Assembly: GCA_934746185.1 (NCBI GenBank)
Contig: CAKVEY010000027.1
Location: forward strand, 1 to 13,292
Source of the DNA: an uncultured Clostridia bacterium
GTDB lineage: Bacteria > Bacillota > Clostridia > Christensenellales > UBA1242
Length of the DNA stretch: 13,292 bases
Direction: 5' to 3'
The position numbers and the translations under genes are program-made. Below the pieces are notes generated by a model. That model was given only the letters and a program-made list of their open reading frames with translations. It had not been told where the DNA came from and made no database searches. Shown here one piece after another: positions 1 through 5,866 of this stretch. Every line of letters starts with the position of its first letter. Within the stretch, counting starts at the first letter, position 1.

Positions 1-273
1 AGCGTTAGCTGTGTTTTTTAAAAATTTGCTTGCTTCATCAAATCGTCTTTTTTGCATTCCTTGGTCAAAGAAATGTAAATCTGCAAAATTAACTAAGCAG
101 ATATGAGAAAAGTTATTCATTTCAAGTTCGGCATAACTTAAAACTTCTGGGTCGAAAGCATCACTTTCGGCTACAACACTAGCAAAGTCTAATATCATAT
201 TATATTTTTTAGTGTCTATCTTTAAATTTTTAATATTATTTGATTGTTCTAATGTATTCTTTTTTACTGACAT
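1..273 (-). CDS. Probable metallophosphoesterase, N-terminal fragment (cut by window edge)
   Basis: This is the first 91 codons of a gene that continues past base 1. The ATG at 273-271 is preceded by AAAGGAG at ideal spacing, so the start is firm, and a consensus promoter lies about 50 bases upstream. The first 55 or so residues are polar and unlike any family I recognise. After them comes a hydrophobic strand leading into FADLHFFDQG, in which D65-x-H67 looks like the first metal-binding motif (DxH) of calcineurin-like metallophosphoesterases. These enzymes use two metal ions to cleave phosphomono- or diesters. The later GDxxD, GNH[DE] and GHxH motifs would lie outside the window, so the assignment rests on one motif in a suitable hydrophobic setting. 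Substrate unknown. The long polar stretch before the DxH is unusual, since that motif normally sits very near the N-terminus. Confidence 0.5.
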   Translation of the reverse strand, partial: MSVKKNTLEQSNNIKNLKIDTKKYNMILDFASVVAESDAFDPEVLSYAELEMNNFSHICLVNFADLHFFDQGMQKRRFDEASKFLKNTANA

Positions 274-296
274 AGATTCTCCTTTTAGTTAAAATA

Positions 297-325
297 ATTG
301 TAAATCATAAGCATCAATTTGTCAA
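297..325 (-). promoter_or_regulatory. Sigma-70/SigA-type promoter of the phosphoesterase gene
   Basis: Read on the minus strand: -35 TTGACA (325-320), a 17-base spacer, then -10 TACAAT (302-297). Transcription would start near 290, giving a leader of under 20 bases that contains the AAAGGAG. The bases upstream of the -35 (AAAATTTAG) match those upstream of the promoter at 8165-8193. Confidence 0.8.
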
Positions 326-360
326 TACTAAATTTTAAAATAATTTAGTAAAAATTTGTT

Positions 361-394
361 AAAAAAATAAGGCAATAAAAAATCTTATGCCTTA
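361..394 (-). terminator. Rho-independent terminator of the 178/46/28-aa unit
   Basis: On the minus strand TAAGGCA (394-388) pairs with TGCCTTA (374-368) around a 13-base AT-rich loop, followed at once by seven T residues (367-361). It begins 8 bases after the stop of the 28-aa gene, which supports that tiny gene being the true end of a transcription unit. A shorter T run on the opposite strand could make it weakly bidirectional. Confidence 0.75.
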
Positions 395-402
395 CTTTTT
401 AA

Positions 403-489
403 TTACTTTTCATTCTCTTTCGGTTCAGGTTCATCACTAGTTACTTCTTCCCAAACTTCAATAAAAGTAAAATCTGTTTTATTATCCAT
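403..489 (-). CDS. 28-aa acidic microprotein
   Basis: An ATG at 489-487 opens 28 codons ending in TAA (405-403). The protein begins MDNKTDFTFIEVWEE and ends in a Pro/Glu/Lys-rich tail. It has no membrane segment or Cys, and I recognise no family. Support for it being real: TAAGGAG lies at correct spacing before the ATG; it starts 12 bases after the stop of the 46-aa gene, the same gap as between the two genes before it; and a terminator starts 8 bases after its stop. It is the last cistron of a three-gene unit headed by a two-helix membrane protein. It may be a small partner of that protein, but this is inferred only from position. It could also be a short leader-like peptide with no function of its own. 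Confidence 0.6.
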   Translation of the reverse strand: MDNKTDFTFIEVWEEVTSDEPEPKENEK

Positions 490-501
490 TTTTCTCCTTA
501 A

Positions 502-642
502 CTATTTTGTTAACTCTACGTTTTCTTCTTGTTTTTTTTCTTCTTTTAAAAATTTTGCTATTGCTTTTTCTACTTCATCGCTACTTTTATTAGCTAAAAT
601 TTCCAAAATTTTTTGATAACTTTCTTTGTCTATTTTATTCAT
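502..642 (-). CDS. 46-aa helical charged small protein
   Basis: An ATG at 642-640 opens 46 codons ending in TAG (504-502). It is preceded by AAAGG about 9 bases upstream. The protein starts MNKIDKESYQKILEILANK and continues with a strongly charged Lys/Glu-rich stretch that should be helical (DEVEKAIAKFLKEE at about residues 22-35) before a polar tail. It has no membrane segment, Cys or Trp. It follows the 178-aa membrane protein gene by 12 bases and precedes the 28-aa gene by 12 bases, so all three are almost certainly one transcript. I recognise no family. A hydrophobic face (Ile, Leu, Val, Ala, Phe) suggests packing onto a partner helix, for example the coiled coil of the neighbouring membrane protein. 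That is inference. Confidence 0.7.
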   Translation of the reverse strand: MNKIDKESYQKILEILANKSSDEVEKAIAKFLKEEKKQEENVELTK

Positions 643-654
643 AAAATTAAACCT

Positions 655-1191
655 TTAAACTAGTTCCAAATCGTTATTGTCGTTTTGATTTGTTTTTTTG
701 TTAGCATTTTCTTTTTCTAATTTTTTATTTTTAGAATTATCTAAAAGCAAACTAATTAATTTATTTCTTTGAGTAATTAAACTTTCTATTTCTTCGCCAT
801 CTTCTACATAAGTGTTTAAATTATCAAATTTATTTCTTAGTTCAATGTTTTCTTTTTCTAATTTTTTGCTTTTTTTATAAAATACACTAGATAAAGCACA
901 ACAGCCAATAGTGTTTAAACCTAAAACTAAACCAGATATTAAAGCAACTAAGAAACCCGGATTAAACATTAAAATTATAGGTATAAAAATTGCTGAACCA
1001 CCTGCAACTAAAATAGATTTTATAAATTTTTCGCTTAAATCAACTTTTTTATTTTCGTTTTGACGAATTAAATTATTAAGTTCAAACTTTGTGTCTTTTA
1101 ATTCTTTTGCTTCGGCTTTTTTAGCTTGTTTTAAATTATATATTTTTTCATCTAATTCACTAATTTGTTTTATAATTTCTTTGTTTTTCAT
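655..1191 (-). CDS. Two-helix membrane protein with coiled-coil flanks, unknown function
   Basis: A 178-aa protein of unrecognised family. Residues 1-55 are a charged, heptad-like coiled coil. About 58-76 and 80-103 are two hydrophobic segments separated by a short Asn-Pro-Gly turn, forming a membrane hairpin with both ends probably cytoplasmic (Lys-rich flanks on both sides). About 105-165 is a second charged coiled coil, followed by a polar Asn/Lys tail. Two adjacent Cys (97-98) lie in the second membrane helix. The start has a clear SD (TAGGAG, 7 bases upstream) and a perfect consensus promoter just before it. It heads a unit with two very small genes. The shape, coils on both sides of a short hairpin, suits a membrane scaffold or a sensor of envelope state, but no catalytic motif is visible and I assign no function. 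Confidence 0.85.
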   Translation of the reverse strand: MKNKEIIKQISELDEKIYNLKQAKKAEAKELKDTKFELNNLIRQNENKKVDLSEKFIKSILVAGGSAIFIPIILMFNPGFLVALISGLVLGLNTIGCCALSSVFYKKSKKLEKENIELRNKFDNLNTYVEDGEEIESLITQRNKLISLLLDNSKNKKLEKENANKKTNQNDNNDLELV

Positions 1192-1232
1192 ATTCTGCTC
1201 CTAAATTTTACTTATAATTATTTAAGTATCAA

Positions 1233-1261
1233 ATTATATCATAGTAATGTTTAACTGTCAA
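1233..1261 (-). promoter_or_regulatory. Perfect-consensus promoter of the 178-aa membrane protein unit
   Basis: Minus strand: TTGACA (1261-1256), 17-base spacer, TATAAT (1238-1233), both boxes exact consensus. The spacer ends in TATGA rather than TGN, so it is not an extended -10. The predicted start near 1226 gives a leader of about 35 bases. The -35 lies only 16 bases after the queH stop, with no terminator between, so queH read-through may add to expression. Confidence 0.85.
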
Positions 1262-1277
1262 TAGTGAGTTTTTAAAT

Positions 1278-1898
1278 TTATTCATCTTTTTTAGCGTTTT
1301 TACTAAATATGCAACCACAATAATCCTGCCTATACAAATTATACTTTTTGCTAAGTTCAATACTTTCTAAATAGCCGTTATCTTTTTTAAAATCTGCCAC
1401 TAAAAATTTAATTTTATATTTACTTTCTAATTCTAAACCTATTTTATTTAATTTTTCTGCGTTTTTATATGGGCTAACTGATAGCGTAGTAGTAAAATAA
1501 TCAAAACCATTTTTTACTGCATAGTCGCAAGTTTTAGTTAATCTTAAATTATAGCAAACATCACAACGCTTGCCACCTTCTTTTTCATTTTCTAACCCTA
1601 AAATTAAATTGTCATAATCTTTTTTATTATATTTGCAATCGACTATTTTAATATCATAACCGAAATCTTTATTTAATGTTTTAATCAACCTTTTTTCTTC
1701 ATCTTTTCGTTTATTAAATTCTTCTAAACTATCCATATTAGGATTATAGAAAAATATTGTAATATCAAAATAATCAACTAACCTTTTTAAAACACTGCTT
1801 GAACAAGGAGCACAACAAGAGTGCAACAATAGTTTTGGTTTTGTTTGTAAACAATTTATTAGTTTTTTCATTTCTAAATTATAGTTTATTTTATTCAT
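1278..1898 (-). CDS. queH: Epoxyqueuosine reductase QueH
   Basis: A 206-aa protein of the QueH (former DUF208) family, which reduces epoxyqueuosine to queuosine at the wobble position of tRNAs with GUN anticodons. It is the non-homologous counterpart of cobalamin-dependent QueG. Visible hallmarks: HSCCAPC near the N-terminus (adjacent C28-C29, C32), RCDVC (C112, C115) and YCGC near the end (C194, C196). These cysteines bind the iron-sulfur cluster and catalytic iron in studied members. Also visible are a family-typical FYNPN stretch at 50-54 and TTTLSVSPYKN at 136-146. The length is normal for the family. The annotated ATG at 1898 has no ribosome binding site and sits where transcription should begin, suggesting a leaderless mRNA. 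An in-frame ATG nine codons later (1871-1869) also lacks an SD. It is divergent from the LTA-synthase-type gene. No queuosine-biosynthesis partners are nearby. Confidence 0.95.
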   Translation of the reverse strand: MNKINYNLEMKKLINCLQTKPKLLLHSCCAPCSSSVLKRLVDYFDITIFFYNPNMDSLEEFNKRKDEEKRLIKTLNKDFGYDIKIVDCKYNKKDYDNLILGLENEKEGGKRCDVCYNLRLTKTCDYAVKNGFDYFTTTLSVSPYKNAEKLNKIGLELESKYKIKFLVADFKKDNGYLESIELSKKYNLYRQDYCGCIFSKNAKKDE

Positions 1899-1905
1899 AT
1901 AGTTA

Positions 1906-1934
1906 ATTATATATTAAAAATAAAAGATTGTAAA
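1906..1934 (-). promoter_or_regulatory. queH promoter abutting its start codon
   Basis: Minus strand: -35 TTTACA (1934-1929), 17-base spacer, -10 TATAAT (1911-1906). A start about 7 bases after the -10 falls at 1899, next to the ATG at 1898-1896, so the transcript would be leaderless or nearly so. Confidence 0.7.
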
Positions 1935-1941
1935 CTATGAT

Positions 1942-1970
1942 TTGACAATTTTTATAAATTTAGTTATTAT
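1942..1970 (+). promoter_or_regulatory. Promoter of the LTA-synthase-type gene
   Basis: Plus strand: TTGACA (1942-1947), 17-base spacer, TATTAT (1965-1970). Its -35 box lies only 7 bases from the divergent queH -35 box, so the two polymerase sites are back to back and could interfere or share control. The predicted leader is about 25 bases and holds ACGGAG ahead of the ATG at 2003. Confidence 0.75.
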
Positions 1971-2002
1971 TACTTTATTATACTTTTACGGAGTTTATAA
2001 CT

Positions 2003-3943
2003 ATGGATAAAAAACAAATTTTAGACAAGTTAAAATATGTTTTAATATTTTCTTTGGCAACTATAAGTTTAGAGATTGTTGCTTTTTGGTCTTTAAATTT
2101 TGGTTTTTTACCTAAATATTTTTTATTTGATTTTTCATATATTTTAATCATTTCGGGCATTTTGTTTTTAATGAATAACAGAACAAACAAAATAATTTTA
2201 ATAACAATTCTACTTTGTATTCAGTTAATATTAAATTGTGTAAACGCTAGTTACAACTCTGTTTTAGGTGATGTTTTTAGTTTTGATTTATTAAAAATTA
2301 TTGGCGAAGCGACAAAAGTATTTAAACTTTCTTTTATAAACTTTAAAGCCTTAATTCTAAACGCTTTAACTTTTACTGTTTTTATATTAATCTTATTTTC
2401 AACAACTAAAAATGAAGTTAAAATTGATAAATCTACAAAAACGTATAAGGCAAAAAGATTAAGTGCTTTTTCGTTAGTTACAGCAATATTTTTATTATTT
2501 AGTAGTTTTGGATTATCTACAAATGTTTTGTCTTATTCTCTTCTTACCGATTTAGATAACACTGACGCATATTATGTAGCAAAAAGCGATTTATATTTAT
2601 ATGACAACTTTCAATTTAAAATGGAAGCATATAAAAAATTTGGCACATTTGGATTTTACATAAAAAGTTTAGAAAATTTAGTTTCTAAAAACGAAATACC
2701 TAGTGAAGAAAAGCAAGAACTAATCTCTTATTTAAACGAAGGAAAAGTTGAAAAAAACAATTCTGCACAACTCAAAGATAAAAACTTAGTAGTTATAATG
2801 TTAGAAAGTTTCGATTGGTTTGCAATTGACCCTTACACAACCCCAACTTTATATGATTTAGTAACTAATAAAGGTCAAGTTTTTACTAATTTTAGAGCAT
2901 ATAACAAAACTAATATGAGTGAAGATATTGCAATTCTTGGTAACTATCCTAAAAAAACTGATGTTCAAGCATTAGCCCGTGATAAAGATTTTGCACCTAT
3001 TAACTCGCTTGCATATAAATTTAAAGATGAAGGTTATATTGCTAACTACTTTCACTCTTTTGATATTAACTTTTATACTCGAAATGTCGTTAATAAAAAA
3101 TTCGGTTTTGATAATCTTTATGGGCTTCAATCGTCTGGGCTTGGAAGTGATGCTACATTAGGTAGAGCATATTTAGAAGAAGACTTTTTAAATAGTTGCA
3201 TAACTAATTTTGCTCCAAAAGGCAATAAATTTTTTAGTTTTTACACTACCGTTGGTACTCACGGCCCATACACAAAATTAAACGAAAGATATAAAGATAA
3301 CTTTGATTTTTATGAAGAAAATTTCACCAAAATAGCAAGTTATTTAACAAACCAAGGCTATAAAATTCCTACTAATAAAAAATATTACAATATGTTAAAA
3401 GAATTTAAGTGTGCAGCAATGGACACCGATAAAATGATTTCTAACCTATTAAATTATTTGGAAGAAAATAATTTAATAGAAACTACTAGTATAATGCTAT
3501 TTGCCGACCATAATTGTTATTATGACGACTTAAACTTAATTACTCGATTTGGTAAAACTGACTACGTTACTACTTCAAGCGATATATACAATATTCCATT
3601 TATAATTTATGATAAAACCTTAGGTTATAAAAAAATTGATACATTTTGCTCGACTTATGATATATACCCTACAATTTGCGAACTATTTGGATTAGAATAT
3701 AACAAAAACTTTACACAAGGTTATAACGTTTATAATGAAGAAATTAAAGATACAGTGTTTGCATCTAACTTAACAGGAATTTTTACTGATAAATATTATT
3801 CTTTAAATATTTTAGAAGTTTGGTCAAATGGCGAAGAAAACGAAGAAGAATTAGTAAACTTTCAAAAAAATGCCGTTAAATTTTATGATAAACAAGGCAA
3901 AATAGACAAAATTTATATGAATAAATTATATAATAGGTCTTGA
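2003..3943 (+). CDS. LTA synthase family membrane protein (glycerolphosphate transferase, sulfatase fold)
   Basis: A 646-aa protein with about five N-terminal membrane helices (roughly 10-33, 40-58, 63-85, 112-133, 152-175), a linker, then an extracellular alkaline-phosphatase/sulfatase-type domain (about 258-590). LtaS enzymes of this layout move glycerol-phosphate from phosphatidylglycerol onto a growing lipoteichoic acid chain. Aligning by eye with S. aureus LtaS: E268 in MLES matches the metal ligand Glu255; T303 in NKTNMSE matches the nucleophile Thr300; D502-H503 match the metal ligands Asp475-His476; R360 and H420 match the substrate contacts Arg356 and His416. The substrate-side Trp354 is Tyr here (Y358), and the residue after the DH pair is Asn. 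It ends in TGA. Length is normal for LtaS. A related role in another polyglycerolphosphate or phosphoglycerol-decorated polymer is possible, so I withhold the symbol. Confidence 0.9.
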   Translation: MDKKQILDKLKYVLIFSLATISLEIVAFWSLNFGFLPKYFLFDFSYILIISGILFLMNNRTNKIILITILLCIQLILNCVNASYNSVLGDVFSFDLLKIIGEATKVFKLSFINFKALILNALTFTVFILILFSTTKNEVKIDKSTKTYKAKRLSAFSLVTAIFLLFSSFGLSTNVLSYSLLTDLDNTDAYYVAKSDLYLYDNFQFKMEAYKKFGTFGFYIKSLENLVSKNEIPSEEKQELISYLNEGKVEKNNSAQLKDKNLVVIMLESFDWFAIDPYTTPTLYDLVTNKGQVFTNFRAYNKTNMSEDIAILGNYPKKTDVQALARDKDFAPINSLAYKFKDEGYIANYFHSFDINFYTRNVVNKKFGFDNLYGLQSSGLGSDATLGRAYLEEDFLNSCITNFAPKGNKFFSFYTTVGTHGPYTKLNERYKDNFDFYEENFTKIASYLTNQGYKIPTNKKYYNMLKEFKCAAMDTDKMISNLLNYLEENNLIETTSIMLFADHNCYYDDLNLITRFGKTDYVTTSSDIYNIPFIIYDKTLGYKKIDTFCSTYDIYPTICELFGLEYNKNFTQGYNVYNEEIKDTVFASNLTGIFTDKYYSLNILEVWSNGEENEEELVNFQKNAVKFYDKQGKIDKIYMNKLYNRS

Positions 3944-3983
3944 CAACAAATTAAAAATATGTCAAAATAATTTTGGAGATATT

Positions 3984-4850
3984 ATGGAATTAAGTAAACA
4001 AAAAATAAAACAAATTTTAGATTCGTCTAGTTACACAAATTTAATTAACAACAAAACTTTTTATTCATTAAAAGATTTTGTTAAAGAAAATAATATTTGT
4101 GATTTTAATTATTTAATACAAACAGTTAATAATGTTAAACAAAAATTAGCAAATTTTTCTCACCCACAAAGTTTAACATTTCAAGTTATAAAAACTTCTA
4201 ATAATAGTGTAAAAGAAATTTATTGTAGTAGCGTAGGTTTAATGTTTGTATTAGCAGAAATTTCTAAAAATGTAAAAAATAATAACACTAAAAATTTTTG
4301 TTATATTGTAGCAAAATATATAGCTAGTGAAAAAGAATCTTACTACCCAGATATTAGAGCGTTATGCCGAATTGAATATACTGAAGTTACAAAAGAATTT
4401 AGAAGTAAAATAAAAAAATATTTAGAAAGTTATAATAAATATGAATTAAGCGAACAAATAGCCTTAATTTATCACACAATTTTAAAAAATTACTATTATA
4501 TTCAAGGAAACAATGTTAAAGATTATTTAAACAAACTTAAAACTAATAGTTACAATAAGAGTTATTTAGATTTTATTAGTGCAAGAGAGTTAAAAGACTT
4601 AACTCAAATTCAAAAAATGGCTATTAAATGTTTAGAAAATTCTAATAAAGATATTTTACAAGTTATTACTAATGAAGCACAAAAAAGGCGTTATAACTTT
4701 TATACTAAATACTCTCAAAAGTTCCCAGAAAATTATGCACCACACACCCTTACCCCAGCTAAAATGTTAAAAGAATTTACTAATTTATTAATATATTATA
4801 AATTAGACGCTGAAAGTTTAAAAAATATAACAATAAACGAGTTACAATAA
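3984..4850 (+). CDS. Unrecognised 288-aa soluble protein
   Basis: I do not recognise this protein. It has no signal peptide or convincing membrane segment, is rich in Lys, Asn, Tyr and Leu, and reads as mostly helical. A His-Pro-Gln stretch near residue 60, an Arg-rich patch (KRRYNFYTKY, 234-243) and an APHTLTP stretch (252-258) stand out, but none is a motif I can name. The ATG at 3984 follows TTTTGGAG at good spacing. It lies 40 bases after the LTA-synthase-type gene on the same strand, so it may be co-transcribed; a weak promoter is also possible at the junction. A terminator overlaps its last codons. The neighbourhood hints at an envelope-related role, but the protein appears cytoplasmic and nothing in it proves this. 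Base composition resembles its neighbours. Confidence 0.8.
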   Translation: MELSKQKIKQILDSSSYTNLINNKTFYSLKDFVKENNICDFNYLIQTVNNVKQKLANFSHPQSLTFQVIKTSNNSVKEIYCSSVGLMFVLAEISKNVKNNNTKNFCYIVAKYIASEKESYYPDIRALCRIEYTEVTKEFRSKIKKYLESYNKYELSEQIALIYHTILKNYYYIQGNNVKDYLNKLKTNSYNKSYLDFISARELKDLTQIQKMAIKCLENSNKDILQVITNEAQKRRYNFYTKYSQKFPENYAPHTLTPAKMLKEFTNLLIYYKLDAESLKNITINELQ

Positions 4851-4866
4851 AGTGGCTCGTTTTTTT
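4835..4866 (+). terminator. Rho-independent terminator overlapping the end of the 288-aa gene
   Basis: AAACGAG (4835-4841) pairs with CTCGTTT (4856-4862) around a 14-base loop, within a run of seven T (4860-4866). The 5' arm is inside the coding sequence and the stop codon TAA (4848-4850) lies in the loop, so a ribosome finishing the gene would cover the hairpin. Confidence 0.8.
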
Positions 4867-4884
4867 ATTATTATTCTAAAACGA

Positions 4885-4913
4885 TTGACTTTTTAATATA
4901 TTTAAAGTATGAT
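4885..4913 (+). promoter_or_regulatory. Promoter of the AbrB-ABC operon
   Basis: TTGACT (4885-4890), 17-base spacer, TATGAT (4908-4913). The -10 box is overlapped by the left arm of an inverted repeat (4904-4911), as expected if expression is repressed at this site. Confidence 0.7.
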
Positions 4914-4934
4914 AAGTATAACAAAACATACTTT
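4904..4934. promoter_or_regulatory. Inverted repeat, candidate operator of the AbrB-ABC operon
   Basis: AAAGTATG (4904-4911) and CATACTTT (4927-4934) are perfect inverted arms with a 15-base gap. Two to three further pairs follow beyond one mismatch. The left arm covers part of the -10 box; the right arm ends just before the AAAGGAG of the regulator gene. It could be a DNA site for a dimeric repressor, plausibly the AbrB-type protein encoded next, or an RNA hairpin next to the ribosome binding site. Confidence 0.5.
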
Positions 4935-4948
4935 TAAAGGAGAAATAT

Positions 4949-5146
4949 ATGCAAAAAGATGATAAATTTGCCTTTACTGTTAAAATGGGCACAAAAGGTC
5001 AAATTGTTATTCCTAAAAAGGCACGCGATGAGTTTGGATTTAAGCCGGGAGATACAATTTTGCTTCTTGGCGATAAAAATAAAGGAATTGCGATTGTTAA
5101 ACCAAGTGAGTTTAATGAGATTTTTGAAATGATTTCAAAAAAATAG
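4949..5146 (+). CDS. AbrB/MazE/SpoVT-family DNA-binding regulator
   Basis: A 65-aa protein consisting almost wholly of an AbrB-type swapped-hairpin DNA-binding domain. The family pattern is clear: KMGTKGQIVIPKKARDEFG (12-30), then FKPGDTILLLGD (31-42) and a closing strand GIAIVKP. Such proteins dimerise and bind DNA as transition-state regulators, antitoxins or local repressors. There is no toxin gene next to it. Instead an ABC ATPase gene starts 10 bases after its stop, so it most likely controls the exporter operon, the place that a GntR-type regulator holds in YtrA-like operons. The start has a strong AAAGGAG. An inverted repeat over the promoter is a candidate autoregulatory site. A short helical tail (53-65) may help dimerisation or ligand response. 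Confidence 0.92.
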   Translation: MQKDDKFAFTVKMGTKGQIVIPKKARDEFGFKPGDTILLLGDKNKGIAIVKPSEFNEIFEMISKK

Positions 5147-5155
5147 GAGAATAAT

Positions 5156-5866
5156 ATGTTAGAAATAGAAAATTATAGTAAAATTTATCCAAATGGAAAA
5201 GTTGGAGCAAAAAACATAAATATTAAAGTTGATAGTGGCGATATTTTTGCTTTTATTGGTCATAATGGCGCAGGCAAAACGACCACAATTAAAAGCGTTG
5301 TAGGAATTAGCGATATAACAAGTGGCGATATTAAAATTGATGGAATAAGTATAAAAAAAGACCCACTTGCCTGCAAAAAACTGCTTGCTTATATTCCAGA
5401 TAATCCCGATATATATTCGGCTTTAACAGGAATACAATATTTAAACTTAATTGCCGATATTTTTAAAGTTAAAAAAAATATGCGACAAGAGTTAATAACA
5501 AAATATGCAAAACTTCTTGAAATTGAAAATGATTTAAACACACCTATAAGTAATTATTCGCACGGAATGCGACAAAAATTAGTGCTTATTTCGGCGTTTA
5601 TTCACTCACCTAAGTTAATTGTAATGGACGAACCTTTTGTTGGATTAGACCCAAAAGCAAGTTTTACAGTTAAAAATATGATGAAAGATTTTGTTGAAAA
5701 TGGTGGTGCGATATTCTTTTCGACTCACGTGCTTGAAGTTGCTGAAAAAATATGCAATAAAGTTGCAATAATAAAAGATGGTGAAATTATAAAACAAGGT
5801 TTTATGAGTGAAATTAAAAAAGACGAAAGTTTAGAAAAAGTATTTTTGGAGTTAGAAAATGAGTAA
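5156..5866 (+). CDS. ABC transporter ATP-binding protein (ABC-2/BcrA-like)
   Basis: A 236-aa nucleotide-binding subunit that would power the membrane partner encoded next. Motifs in order: Walker A GHNGAGKTT (35-43); Q-loop region YIPDNPDIY (79-87), where the usual Gln or Glu is Asp (D82); signature YSHGMRQK (134-141), a variant of LSGGQ common in the BcrA/NatA group; Walker B LIVMDEP (154-160); D-loop GLDP; and the switch His in FFSTH (H191). It lacks the C-terminal extension seen in some drug-type ATPases. The start is supported by TAGGAG, which overlaps the stop of the AbrB-type gene. Its last codons overlap the permease start by 8 bases, so the two subunits are translationally coupled. 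The transported substrate cannot be told from sequence. Confidence 0.95.
   Translation: MLEIENYSKIYPNGKVGAKNINIKVDSGDIFAFIGHNGAGKTTTIKSVVGISDITSGDIKIDGISIKKDPLACKKLLAYIPDNPDIYSALTGIQYLNLIADIFKVKKNMRQELITKYAKLLEIENDLNTPISNYSHGMRQKLVLISAFIHSPKLIVMDEPFVGLDPKASFTVKNMMKDFVENGGAIFFSTHVLEVAEKICNKVAIIKDGEIIKQGFMSEIKKDESLEKVFLELENE

Noticed and set aside
1899..2002. Riboswitch (preQ1-like) upstream of queH
   Set aside because: The queH promoter abuts the ATG, leaving no leader RNA, and no structured GC-containing element is visible.
1978..2190. 70-codon open frame on the minus strand
   Set aside because: It is antisense to the start of the LTA-synthase-type gene, has no ribosome binding site and no family features.
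2979..3161. 60-codon open frame on the plus strand
   Set aside because: It is an alternative frame inside the conserved catalytic domain of the LTA-synthase-type gene.
3941..3943. TGA read as Trp (code 4), extending the LTA-synthase-type protein
   Set aside because: All visible Trp codons are TGG and no conserved domain needs an in-frame TGA. The extension would add only nine non-conserved residues.
4949..5146. AbrB-type protein as antitoxin of a toxin-antitoxin pair
   Set aside because: No toxin-sized ORF is adjacent. The next gene, 10 bases away, is a clear ABC ATPase.
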